Shown in pieces: positions 49,880-58,195 of a stretch of DNA of 64,000 bases. A model generated the notes under the pieces. That model did not search any database. It was given only the letters and a program-made list of their open reading frames with translations, and was not told where the DNA came from. The DNA lies in contig JBQNAT010000004.1 of the NCBI GenBank assembly GCA_052170315.1, forward strand, positions 1-64,000, given 5' to 3'. Made by a program: the position numbers and the translations under genes. Within the stretch, counting starts at the first letter, position 1, and the number at the start of each line of letters is the position of its first letter. The DNA is from UBA9732 sp052170315. Lineage in GTDB: Bacteria; Spirochaetota; Spirochaetia; Sphaerochaetales; Sphaerochaetaceae.

Positions 49880-50491
49880 TTATTTTTCCATTATCTCGTG
49901 AAGTATGGACCGGACTTCGGGATCTTCGAAGACCGCGTCCACTTCTTCGGATGTAAGACCGACGTATTCATGGCAGAGATAGTGTATCCAGGTCTCGTCC
50001 GCAGGGCTGTTAAGTATATGTTTCCTGCACCAGTAGTCAGGCTGGATAGGAAGCGGAGGTGTTTCCTTGTAAAGGGGAATCTTGTAGTCATAGACTGCTA
50101 TTTTCAGGTCTTCACGAGGGATGCCTTTATCCATTATGACTTCCGCAAGCTTGTTTACAGTATTGCCGGTGTCAAAGATATCGTCTACAAGAAGTACTTT
50201 GTCGCCTGAGCGCAGGTATGTGGGAGAATATGTCCATCCGTCAACCTGCACTCTTATCTGGTCCCTTAAGACATTGTAGGAACGGGCAACAACGGCCGCA
50301 TAGAGGACTGGCCGCCTCTTTTCCTTAAGGCATATCATTTTATAGAACTCGGAAAATACATTGGCCATGTAAACGCCGCCTCTGAGCGAAACGTAAATGA
50401 CGTCCGGAATGAAATGATCTTCCTTGTACATTCTGTAGGCAAGCTTAAGAGCCGCGTCCCTGATGTCGTCATGCAAAATGAAATCCTTCAT
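49880..50491 (-). CDS. Purine-type phosphoribosyltransferase family protein
   Basis: Type I PRTase fold with the PRPP-binding motif KVLLVDDIFDTGNTV (about residues 96-110) and an N-terminal segment VIYVSLRGGVYMA. At 203 aa with an extended C-terminus (PDYWCRKH...) it resembles xanthine/hypoxanthine-type phosphoribosyltransferases used in purine salvage, but the exact base is not clear. GGGGGG gives the ribosome site. It lies 12 bases after map in the nusB-map direction. Confidence 0.8.
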   Translation of the reverse strand: MKDFILHDDIRDAALKLAYRMYKEDHFIPDVIYVSLRGGVYMANVFSEFYKMICLKEKRRPVLYAAVVARSYNVLRDQIRVQVDGWTYSPTYLRSGDKVLLVDDIFDTGNTVNKLAEVIMDKGIPREDLKIAVYDYKIPLYKETPPLPIQPDYWCRKHILNSPADETWIHYLCHEYVGLTSEEVDAVFEDPEVRSILHEIMEK

Positions 50492-50503
50492 GGTTCCCCC
50501 CTT

Positions 50504-51259
50504 TTATGCCTGAGTAAGAATCTCCGGACCGTTGGCTGTAATTGCTACTGTATGCTCCCAGTGAGCGGCGGGCTTGCCGTCGGCGGTGACAACTGTCCAG
50601 CCGTCCGGCAAAACAATTATACCGTCACCCCCAAGGTTTATCATAGGTTCAATCGCGATAACCATACCTTCTCTAAGCCTTGGATTAGGAGAAAAATGGT
50701 TTACATAGTTGGGTATCTCAGGATCCTCATGTACCTTAAGTCCTACTCCGTGGCCGCAGTAATCACGAACAACGCCGAAACCGTTTCTGTGCGCATGCTC
50801 ATATACCGCAGCCCCTATGTCCTGTATCCTGCATCTCGGCTTGTTAAGAGCGTCTATACCTCTGTAAAGGCATTCCCTTGTAACATTGACAAGCTTTTTC
50901 ACTTCAGGCTTTACATTTCCAATCATGTAGGTTCTTGCGCTGTCTGAAAAATAACCGTTAAGGTTTATGCCAAGGTCGGCTGTAACTATATCGCCTTCCT
51001 TAAGTATTCTGTTTTTTTTCGGGATGCCGTGAATAACTTCTTCATTGACACTCACGCAGGCTGTTGCCGGAAAGCCTTCATAATGAAGGAAAGCAGGTCT
51101 GCCGCCGTTTTTAATGATAAAATCATGGCATATTTTGTCTATGTCCATTGTAGACATACCTGCCGTTATTTTCCCTTCCAGAGAATCAAGAAGTTGCGCA
51201 AGAAGGCGGCAGGATTTCCGTATCCCGTTTATCTGCTCATCGGTTTTCAGAAGAATCAT
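50504..51259 (-). CDS. map: Methionine aminopeptidase, type I
   Basis: Removes the initiator methionine. Metal ligands are visible in DLGINLNGYFSDSART (Asp pair), RDYCGHGVG (His), and the two Glu in VIAIEPM and WEHTVAI. 251 aa, without the N-terminal zinc-finger or SH3 extension. Its start overlaps the end of nusB by 23 bases, with GAGG as ribosome site. Confidence 0.97.
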   Translation of the reverse strand: MILLKTDEQINGIRKSCRLLAQLLDSLEGKITAGMSTMDIDKICHDFIIKNGGRPAFLHYEGFPATACVSVNEEVIHGIPKKNRILKEGDIVTADLGINLNGYFSDSARTYMIGNVKPEVKKLVNVTRECLYRGIDALNKPRCRIQDIGAAVYEHAHRNGFGVVRDYCGHGVGLKVHEDPEIPNYVNHFSPNPRLREGMVIAIEPMINLGGDGIIVLPDGWTVVTADGKPAAHWEHTVAITANGPEILTQA

Positions 51260-51683
51260 AAATAAACCTCACTGCCGTATCCAAAAGCCCGTTGATGAAC
51301 CTGTAATTCACCTCTGTGCTGAATTCCTGTGAAAGCTTAACGGCCTCGTCTATCACTATATTCGGATGTATATCCTTGCAATAAAGCAAGGTATAAAGAC
51401 TTACCCTTAAAATGTTTCTGTCAACAAGACTGATATTTTCAATGCTGCGCTTTGAAGAGAAGCGGTTTATCATCTCATCAATCTCAACAAGATGAGTCAG
51501 AACGCCGTCTATGAGATAGGAAGCATACAGCACTACTTCAGGCTCAAGGGCATCCTGTTCCTCTTTGGAACAGCCAGCGAAGCCATCCGAATAAGGCATA
51601 GCGCAGTTATGTATTGTTCCGTTGAAATCAAGGGCGTAAAGAGTCTGAACAGCTATGGATCTTGCGAGATGCCTGGATTTCAT
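51237..51683 (-). CDS. nusB: Transcription antitermination factor NusB
   Basis: All-helical RNA-binding protein for rRNA antitermination. The start RHLARSIAVQTLYALDF and the segments VDRNILRVSLYTLLY and PNIVIDEAVKLSQEFS are diagnostic. 148 aa. It is translated from AGGGAACGC and lies 7 bases after the foldase gene, within an operon running from secG or the 143-aa gene to the PRTase. Confidence 0.93.
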   Translation of the reverse strand: MKSRHLARSIAVQTLYALDFNGTIHNCAMPYSDGFAGCSKEEQDALEPEVVLYASYLIDGVLTHLVEIDEMINRFSSKRSIENISLVDRNILRVSLYTLLYCKDIHPNIVIDEAVKLSQEFSTEVNYRFINGLLDTAVRFIYDSSENR

Positions 51684-51690
51684 GCGTTCC

Positions 51691-52719
51691 CTACTTCTTA
51701 AGATACTTTATTGAAGCCTCTGATTTAAGGTCGTTTACAAGCGAAAGGAAAGCCTGCTGGAACTTCTCGCTTACATTCTGGTTGTAAATATAGTTTTTGA
51801 TATAATCCCTGACAGTTGTTGTTTCGGTCGGAGATGTTTTATCGTCAATACCAAGGAACTTTGCCTGATTATGAACGCTTACCTTGACAATATGGTAGCC
51901 CGCGAGGCTTTCGATAACGGAGCTTACATCGCCGGCTTCAAGCTCAAACACCTTATCAAAGAAGTTTTCACCCATATAACCACGCGCGTTGGAATCGCTT
52001 ATAGTCAGCCAGCCTATATCTCCGGCAGAGTCAATTGAAGCTTTGTCTTCTGAATACTGCGCAACGGCTTTCTCAAATGTTATAGAACCAGAAGCTATCC
52101 GGTTGGCAACATCTGTGGCCTTTTTCAGCGCCGCATCCTTATCTTCACCGAAATTGAAGAAAATATGTGAAAGCTTTACATTCTCCGGGCTGATGAAGGT
52201 GGACTTGTTCTTTTTATAGAAGGCTTCAATTGTGGAATCCGAAGGAACAAGACTGCTCTGGTCGAACATATCGGCCTTCTTTGCCGTTACATAATTCTGA
52301 ATTGTGTACTGCTGTGCCAGGTACTCTTTGAAAGACTCAACTGTAGCGCCGTAGTTTGTTTGAATAAAGCTTTCAAACCGCTCATCCGTAAGCGATGTGC
52401 CAAGCTGAGCTTCTATAGCCTGTTTCTGAGCGGAGAGAAGTTCGTTTTTCTGGTCATCGCTCAGTACAAAGCCGTCACGCGCAAGGGCCTGAGCGATAAG
52501 CTCATCAGATATCATCGCGTCAAGAACGGTGGCTTCAGTAACGCTGTCGCCGTAAGTTTCCCTGTAGGCGACCATTCTCTCATCTATCTGTTCCTGGGTT
52601 ATGACGGTCGTCTTTGTAAGGTTTACCCGTGCCACAGGGGTGGAAATTGCGCTGAATACCGGTATGGCAAAAGTTGCCGCAATGGCAGCAGCCAAAACAG
52701 TTACGATTATTCTCTTCAT
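51691..52719 (-). CDS. Exported parvulin-type peptidyl-prolyl isomerase (SurA/PrsA-like)
   Basis: An N-terminal signal peptide (MKR, then a hydrophobic stretch ending near VFSA) exports it to the periplasm. A SurA-type helical N-terminal domain (residues ~30-175) is followed by a PpiC rotamase domain (about 176-275: KLSHIFFNF, SAGDIGWL, AGYHIVKV) and a C-terminal helix. Probable chaperone for outer-membrane or periplasmic proteins. ATG at 52719 (342 aa) has AAGGAG; GTG at 52728 overlaps the preceding gene. Confidence 0.9.
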   Translation of the reverse strand: MKRIIVTVLAAAIAATFAIPVFSAISTPVARVNLTKTTVITQEQIDERMVAYRETYGDSVTEATVLDAMISDELIAQALARDGFVLSDDQKNELLSAQKQAIEAQLGTSLTDERFESFIQTNYGATVESFKEYLAQQYTIQNYVTAKKADMFDQSSLVPSDSTIEAFYKKNKSTFISPENVKLSHIFFNFGEDKDAALKKATDVANRIASGSITFEKAVAQYSEDKASIDSAGDIGWLTISDSNARGYMGENFFDKVFELEAGDVSSVIESLAGYHIVKVSVHNQAKFLGIDDKTSPTETTTVRDYIKNYIYNQNVSEKFQQAFLSLVNDLKSEASIKYLKK

Positions 52720-52724
52720 TATCG

Positions 52725-53156
52725 TCACTCCTTCAATCCTGATTCAACATGCAGGCGTTTTCCGACTGCATAGGCATAATTGCCGTTGGGAAGAATATCG
52801 GAAACCTTAAGGTACATCCCTTCGCCTTCCATTATCCGCATAAGGGTCTGGAGGACACGGTTCTTCCTTCCGCAGTTTCTACTTATATAGCAGCTGCAGC
52901 GTTTTCCCGATACGGTACCGGCAGCCTTAAGAAATTTCGCCACATTTGAGGGAACGGTTTTCGCGAAGTACGCTGTGGCACATGAAATAACTACAATGTA
53001 GTCGTAGAAGGAAATAATCTTTCCCATCTCAAGGTTCATGTCAAAAACTTCGACCTGATGACCGTTGGCGCCAATACCTTCAGACATTTTTGCCGCAAGC
53101 TCTCTAAGGCGTGTATCGTTTGCTTCCCGTCCGCAGTACAAAACACAAACTCTCAT
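52725..53156 (-). CDS. Unknown protein with flavodoxin-like features
   Basis: A 143-residue protein beginning RVCVLYCGREAND, with a hydrophobic central strand YDYIVVISCATAYFAKTVPSNVAKFL that resembles the switch between strand and helix of flavodoxin folds, and six cysteines, three in CSCYISRNC. The flavin phosphate loop is not canonical. It overlaps or abuts the foldase gene. Binding of FMN or a metal is speculative. GGGGG is the ribosome site. Confidence 0.65.
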   Translation of the reverse strand: MRVCVLYCGREANDTRLRELAAKMSEGIGANGHQVEVFDMNLEMGKIISFYDYIVVISCATAYFAKTVPSNVAKFLKAAGTVSGKRCSCYISRNCGRKNRVLQTLMRIMEGEGMYLKVSDILPNGNYAYAVGKRLHVESGLKE

Positions 53157-53179
53157 CGATCCCCCTTTTTAGACAAATT

Positions 53180-53202
53180 GGCCGCGCTGTTTCAGGCGGC
53201 CT
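53180..53202 (-). terminator. Possible weak terminator after secG
   Basis: GGCCGC and GCGGCC pair around a 10-base loop in which CTG and CAG can also pair. The T run after it is short (AATTTGTC), so efficiency is uncertain. Confidence 0.4.
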
Positions 53203-53225
53203 TCAAGATTAGATTTTATCTTCAA

Positions 53226-53573
53226 TCAGTTCGCAGCTGCTGCCGGGCTGTCTGTCGCGCCTGAAGCCGTCTCTGTTGCCGGCGCGGCTTCCGCTACCGC
53301 CGCAGCCCTGACTCCGAGTGAGCTCAGAACTGAAGAGTCGGAAGACTTATTAACAAAGGCAACCGCGATTGCAAGCACAACAAAAGCCGCAATAGCGTAA
53401 GCTGTTATCTTGTTTATGACCCTGTTGGTCTGACCGCCGAAAGCGGAATCGCTGCCGCCGCCGAAAAGACCGCCAAGTCCGGTATTATCTTCGCTCTGAA
53501 TGGAAACGAGGAAAATAAGAACAAGACTTACAAGAATAAAAAGAACCAAAAGAATGATACTTAAGACTGCCAT
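53226..53573 (-). CDS. secG: Preprotein translocase subunit SecG
   Basis: Two membrane helices (residues ~2-25 and ~52-72 of the 115-aa product) flank the cytoplasmic loop with GLGGLFGGGSDSAFGGQT, the SecG signature. A ~35-residue Ala/Ser/Thr-rich tail follows. ATG at 53573 has GTAGGTG. It follows tpiA, the common tpiA-secG neighbourhood in bacteria. Confidence 0.92.
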   Translation of the reverse strand: MAVLSIILLVLFILVSLVLIFLVSIQSEDNTGLGGLFGGGSDSAFGGQTNRVINKITAYAIAAFVVLAIAVAFVNKSSDSSVLSSLGVRAAAVAEAAPATETASGATDSPAAAAN

Positions 53574-53593
53574 ATGACACCTACCGTTACAAA

Positions 53594-54340
53594 TTAGCAA
53601 TTAATGATTGGCAAAAACTGCTCAAGCGTAAGGGAAGCCCCGCCAACCAGTGCGCCGTCAATATGCTCGCAAGCTATAAGCTCCTTTACATTTGAAGGCT
53701 TTACTGAACCACCATACTGTATAATCTGTTTTTCTGCAACATCCTTTCCGAATTTCCGTGCTATCAGAGCGCGAATAAATTCATGCGCGGAGTTGGCGTC
53801 AGCGGGAGTGGCCGTCTTTCCGGTACCTATAGCCCATACAGGCTCGTAAGCGATGGTAACATGCTCCATCTGCTCCGCGGCAACACCGTTCAGACCTATG
53901 TTAATCTGGTCGGAAATAATTTTCTCAAGCTTGCCGCTCTCCCTTTCTTCCAGAGTCTCGCCTACGCAAAGGTCAATATCCATGCCGTTCGCTAGGGCAA
54001 AAATGACCTTTTTGTTGATAAATTCATTGGTCTCGCCGTAGTACTGTCTTCTTTCGCTGTGTCCAAGGATAACAGTCTTTACACCTATATCCTTAAGCAT
54101 CGCACAGGAAATTTCTCCTGTGTAGGCACCCTTTTCATGGTCATTCACGTTCTGCGCGGCAACAATGATATTTGAACCCCTAACTGCTTCCGTAACCGCG
54201 GGAAGGCATACTGCTGTAGGCGCAATCATAACCTTGACTTTGGCGTTTTTTGCCGCTTTTGCAAGCTCCGCTGCGTACTTCGCGGCTTCGCTTGGCACAA
54301 GGTTCATTTTCCAGTTACCTGCAATATATAGATTTCTCAT
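53594..54340 (-). CDS. tpiA: Triosephosphate isomerase
   Basis: Glycolytic enzyme converting DHAP and glyceraldehyde 3-phosphate. NWKMN near the N-terminus, catalytic His in ILGHSERR, catalytic Glu in AYEPVWAIGTGKTA, and the phosphate-binding GGASL at the C-terminus. 248 aa. AAGGAAAG ribosome site. Third gene of gap-pgk-tpiA. Confidence 0.97.
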   Translation of the reverse strand: MRNLYIAGNWKMNLVPSEAAKYAAELAKAAKNAKVKVMIAPTAVCLPAVTEAVRGSNIIVAAQNVNDHEKGAYTGEISCAMLKDIGVKTVILGHSERRQYYGETNEFINKKVIFALANGMDIDLCVGETLEERESGKLEKIISDQINIGLNGVAAEQMEHVTIAYEPVWAIGTGKTATPADANSAHEFIRALIARKFGKDVAEKQIIQYGGSVKPSNVKELIACEHIDGALVGGASLTLEQFLPIINC

Positions 54341-54362
54341 TTTCTTTCCTTAATTTATATAT

Positions 54363-55544
54363 TTATTTCTCAAGAGCTCTGATACCGGGAAGAACCTTTC
54401 CTTCAAGAAATTCCAGCGAAGCTCCGCCGCCTGTTGAGACATGGCTTATCTTATTCGCAAGGCCGAACTTGTTAATGGCCGCAACGGAGTCTCCTCCGCC
54501 TACAACGGTAACCGCATCGGATGCCGCAAGAGCCTTGGCCACTTCCTCTGTTCCCTTCGCGAATGAAGCGAACTCAAAGACGCCCATAGGACCATTCCAG
54601 ACAACAGATTTCGCGGATGAAACAGCTTTTACAATTTCTTTTACGGTCTTGGGACCGATGTCCATTCCCATAAGTTCGGAAGGAATGTCAACGGAATCTA
54701 CCAAAACAGGCTTTGCGTTCTCCGCAAAAGTATCCGCGCAGATGTGGTCGACAGGAAGGATAACCTTCACGCCCTTTTTCTTCGCGGCTTCAAGGAAGGC
54801 CTTCGCGGTGTCAAGATAGTCGTCTTCAACAAGGGACTTACCTATCGTGTGTCCAAGGACCTTCAGGAAGGTGTAAGCCATACCGCCGCCTATTGCAATG
54901 GTGTCGCAAGTTTTTACAAGAGATTCCAAAACGGAAATCTTTGAGGAAACCTTTGAACCGCCTATTATGGCAACAAACGGCCTGTCGGGATTCTCAAGCA
55001 GAGGAGCCATGAACTTGACTTCCTTTTCAATCAGGAATCCCGCGTAGGACGGCAGATAGTGGGCAACGCCTTCTGTGGAGGCATGGGCTCTGTGAGCCGT
55101 TCCGAAAGCGTCGTTTACATAGACATCACCGTATGAGGCAAGAGTTTTCGCGAACTCGGGGTCATTTGCCTCTTCTTCAGGATAGAATCTGCAGTTCTCA
55201 AGAAGAAGAACCTCGCCCGGTTTAAGAGCCTGAACTTCCTTCTTGACCTCTTCTCCTATAACGTCAGAGGCTACCTTCACCGGCCTGCCCAGAAGCTCTT
55301 CAAACTTCTTTCCTACCGGCACCATTGAAAATTCCGGATTCTTTTTCCCTTTAGGTCTTCCGAAGTGGCTCATGACCACGATAGATGTTCCCGGCTGGGA
55401 AAGAATGTAATTAAGCGTGGGAAGCGCTGCCAAAATTCTTGTTGCGTCCGTGACCTTGCCGTCTTTAACCGGCACGTTGAAGTCAACACGGACAAGCACT
55501 CTCTTGCCCTTAAGGTCAGCCTCTCTGATAGTATTTAGAACCAT
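54363..55544 (-). CDS. pgk: Phosphoglycerate kinase
   Basis: Glycolytic ATP-forming enzyme. VLVRVDFNVPVKDGKV at the N-terminus, SHFGRPKG, the FGTAHRAHAST substrate region and the C-terminal VGGGDSVAA nucleotide site are diagnostic. 393 aa. GGGAG ribosome site. Separated from gap by 78 bases with a strong hairpin and from tpiA by 22 bases. Confidence 0.98.
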   Translation of the reverse strand: MVLNTIREADLKGKRVLVRVDFNVPVKDGKVTDATRILAALPTLNYILSQPGTSIVVMSHFGRPKGKKNPEFSMVPVGKKFEELLGRPVKVASDVIGEEVKKEVQALKPGEVLLLENCRFYPEEEANDPEFAKTLASYGDVYVNDAFGTAHRAHASTEGVAHYLPSYAGFLIEKEVKFMAPLLENPDRPFVAIIGGSKVSSKISVLESLVKTCDTIAIGGGMAYTFLKVLGHTIGKSLVEDDYLDTAKAFLEAAKKKGVKVILPVDHICADTFAENAKPVLVDSVDIPSELMGMDIGPKTVKEIVKAVSSAKSVVWNGPMGVFEFASFAKGTEEVAKALAASDAVTVVGGGDSVAAINKFGLANKISHVSTGGGASLEFLEGKVLPGIRALEK

Positions 55545-55583
55545 TTTATTCTCCCGAAAATTTACTGTGCTTAAAGATGAGTC

Positions 55584-55603
55584 AGGCCTGCCGAGGCAGG
55601 CCT
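55584..55603 (-). other. Strong intercistronic hairpin between gap and pgk
   Basis: AGGCCTGC and GCAGGCCT form a perfect 8-base GC-rich stem around a CTCG tetraloop (minus strand), about 20 bases after the gap stop. No T run follows, so it is more likely an mRNA-processing or 3'-protecting element than a terminator. Confidence 0.7.
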
Positions 55604-55622
55604 TATTTCAACCGGCTTGAAA

Positions 55623-56630
55623 TCAGCCGTTTACCTTCTTCATATGAGCAATCAGGTCAAGGACCTTATTGGAATAACCAATCTCGTTGTCATACCATGA
55701 AACAACCTTTACGAAGGTGTCCGTAAGAGCAATACCTGCCTTCGCGTCAAAGATGGAAGTTCTTGCGTCTCCAAGGAAGTCGGAGGAAACAACAGCCTCT
55801 TCGGTGTATCCGAGGATACCCTTGAGTTCACCCTCGGAAGCCTTCTTCATAGCTTCACAGATTTCTGAGTATTTTGCGGGCCTGGCAAGATTGACTGTGA
55901 GATCAACTACAGAAACGTCAAGAGTGGGAACCCTCATTGACATACCTGTGAGCTTGCCGTTAAGGGAAGGAATAACCTTTCCTACAGCCTTTGCGGCGCC
56001 TGTTGAAGACGGGATAATGTTGCCTGAAGCTGCGCGGCCGCCTCTCCAGTCCTTCATTGAAACACCGTCAACAGTCTTCTGTGTTGCCGTTGTTGAGTGG
56101 ACAGTGGTCATAAGACCGTCTGTAATGCCCCAGTTGTCGTTAAGAACCTTAGCAATAGGTGCAAGGCAGTTGGTCGTGCAGGAAGCGTTTGAAACGAACT
56201 GAGTTCCCTTTACATAGGTGTTCTCGTTAACTCCTACAACATACATCGGAGTGTCGTCCTTTGAAGGAGCTGACATCACAACGTACTTCGCTCCGGCGTT
56301 GAGGTGAGCCTGCGCCTTTTCCTTTGTGAGGAACAGACCTGTTGACTCAACAACATATTCCGCGCCTACTTCATCCCACTTAAGCTCACCGGGATCCTTG
56401 CACGCGGTTACGCGGATTTTTTTCCCGTTGACAATGAGAAGGTTTTTTTCCATATCAGCTTCTATTGTTCCGTCAAACGCGCCATGCATAGTGTCAAACT
56501 TAAGCATGTAAGCAAGATAGTCTACCGGGCAGAGATCGTTGATTCCGACAATCTCAATGTCCTTTCTTGCCATAGCCGCGCGGAAAACAAAACGTCCGAT
56601 TCTACCAAAACCATTAATACCAACTTTCAT
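55623..56630 (-). CDS. gap: Glyceraldehyde-3-phosphate dehydrogenase
   Basis: NAD-binding INGFGRIGR at the N-terminus and the catalytic cysteine in SNASCTTNCLAP, with the C-terminal SWYDNEIGYS. 335 aa, type I. GGAGG lies eight bases before the ATG. First gene of gap-pgk-tpiA(-secG), under a near-consensus promoter. Confidence 0.98.
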   Translation of the reverse strand: MKVGINGFGRIGRFVFRAAMARKDIEIVGINDLCPVDYLAYMLKFDTMHGAFDGTIEADMEKNLLIVNGKKIRVTACKDPGELKWDEVGAEYVVESTGLFLTKEKAQAHLNAGAKYVVMSAPSKDDTPMYVVGVNENTYVKGTQFVSNASCTTNCLAPIAKVLNDNWGITDGLMTTVHSTTATQKTVDGVSMKDWRGGRAASGNIIPSSTGAAKAVGKVIPSLNGKLTGMSMRVPTLDVSVVDLTVNLARPAKYSEICEAMKKASEGELKGILGYTEEAVVSSDFLGDARTSIFDAKAGIALTDTFVKVVSWYDNEIGYSNKVLDLIAHMKKVNG

Positions 56631-56662
56631 TATGAAAATCCTCCATACAAATAGACGGTTAA

Positions 56663-56691
56663 ACTATACAAAAAACTGATATAACAGTCAA
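56663..56691 (-). promoter_or_regulatory. Strong sigma-70 promoter of the gap operon
   Basis: TTGACT (56691-56686), a 17-base spacer and TATAGT (56668-56663), each five of six consensus bases, predict +1 near 56656 and a 26-base leader with GGAGG. Confidence 0.75.
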
Positions 56692-56733
56692 TAAAACTGC
56701 ATGAATAATGGGCGTTTACCTGTGATAAAAGCC

Positions 56734-58113
56734 CTATTCGTCAGACCCTATCTGAGTATTCCACAAAGAGTTCAAATCCATATTGAAACCCCTGAGAAGC
56801 CCAAGAACAAAAGCGCTTGAGGCCTTGTGAATATCTCTTGGAACCATCTGGCCGTCCGTAATGAAAAGGAGAGGTATATGTCTGTCATGGCAGATTGAAA
56901 GAATGTTTCCTATGGTCTGGGTTTCATCGGCCTTTGTTACTATGACGGAAATTATGTTGAACATTTTAAACTGCTCAAATACCTTATCTATATCGACTTT
57001 TTTCATTGAAGCGCTGACCGCAAGATAGCACCTGGTGTTCTTCTTATCGGGAACGCTAAGCATTGTCTGAAGCTTGACGTTAAGCTGGCTGTCGCGCGGG
57101 CTTCTTCCTATTGTATCTATAAGAATAAGCTCCGCATCATTTGACTTTTCAAGGGCCTCGAAGAACTGAGACTCATCGTCCGCGCGCAGTACCGGAATGT
57201 TAAGGGCACGCCCGAAGCTTTCTATCTGTTCATAGGCCCCGACCCTGAAGGAATCCATAGTTATGATTCTTACCTTCTTTCTAAGCTCATCGGGCGGAAT
57301 TGTTCCGTAAACGGCGGCTATCTTCGCTATTGTCGTAGTCTTGCCTACTCCCGTGGGCCCAACTACCGCGAATATCCTGGGCGGATGAAGCTGGCTGTTG
57401 TGGTCAATATCAACAGAGCCCACTATGCGGTCGATTATCAGAAGCTCGAATTCGTTTTTTGTGGGGAGCACCGGCAGGGCCGGCTCCAGCTGGCTTCTGA
57501 GGTCAGACGTTATCCATTTGATATAGTCTTCGGAAAAGTCGTTCAACGTAAGTATCGAGCGCGCGTGAGCCATAAGAGGCTCAAGAGTATCGGACGCCTT
57601 TTCGGGTTTTTCCGTTTCATCCATTCGCGCCGTCATACCCTCTTCTTTCTTGGATTCTGAATCCGTTGCGGACTCTGCCCCTTCTTCACTATTGGACGGA
57701 ACTTCAGTCCCATCGCCTTCGGATGAAAGCATCTCGGGTTTTACGGCATAATCCGTCTGTGGAGTAAACATTGTTTCATAGTGCCCTGAAGGTTCCAGGG
57801 CAGGATCCGGTACGTTGTCTTCGGGATTTGGGGTATGAGCCTCGCGTTCAAAACGCCTAAGGTCTTCATCATCAGCGTCCTGTGCCGCTTGCGTTTTGCC
57901 TGAAACTAGGGTTCCACCGCTTTTAGGTGTTTCAGGTGTTTCTTCATCCGCAAGGAAGCATGTAAGCTCACAGTGTTTTTTCTTTCCGAAACCCAGAAAA
58001 CCGCCGGAAACAACATCTTTCCTGCTATGAATCCTGATACGGTCTCCGTACTGGCTACGGGCTTCCTTTACGGCCTCTTCATAGGTTGGAGCAATAATCG
58101 TAATGCAGTTCAC
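56734..58113 (-). CDS. flhF: Flagellar SRP-family GTPase FlhF
   Basis: Controls flagellar placement and number. The N-terminus NCITIIAPTYEEAVKEARSQ is the FlhF B-domain start; residues ~55-175 are an acidic low-complexity linker; the NG GTPase domain has G1 VGPTGVGKTTTIAK (about 251-264), G3 LIDTIGRSPRD and G4 VTKADE. 459 aa. The start is GTG at 58113 with GGAGG five bases upstream. No other flagellar gene is in the window, although hslU, its upstream neighbour, adjoins flagellar operons in other treponemes. Confidence 0.88.
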   Translation of the reverse strand: MNCITIIAPTYEEAVKEARSQYGDRIRIHSRKDVVSGGFLGFGKKKHCELTCFLADEETPETPKSGGTLVSGKTQAAQDADDEDLRRFEREAHTPNPEDNVPDPALEPSGHYETMFTPQTDYAVKPEMLSSEGDGTEVPSNSEEGAESATDSESKKEEGMTARMDETEKPEKASDTLEPLMAHARSILTLNDFSEDYIKWITSDLRSQLEPALPVLPTKNEFELLIIDRIVGSVDIDHNSQLHPPRIFAVVGPTGVGKTTTIAKIAAVYGTIPPDELRKKVRIITMDSFRVGAYEQIESFGRALNIPVLRADDESQFFEALEKSNDAELILIDTIGRSPRDSQLNVKLQTMLSVPDKKNTRCYLAVSASMKKVDIDKVFEQFKMFNIISVIVTKADETQTIGNILSICHDRHIPLLFITDGQMVPRDIHKASSAFVLGLLRGFNMDLNSLWNTQIGSDE

Positions 58114-58195
58114 ATACGCCTCCGGGACAGGCGCAAACGCCTGCGGTTCAGTTTAGAATATCACTATAAGAGTAATAACGCTAGTATGCGGGACC

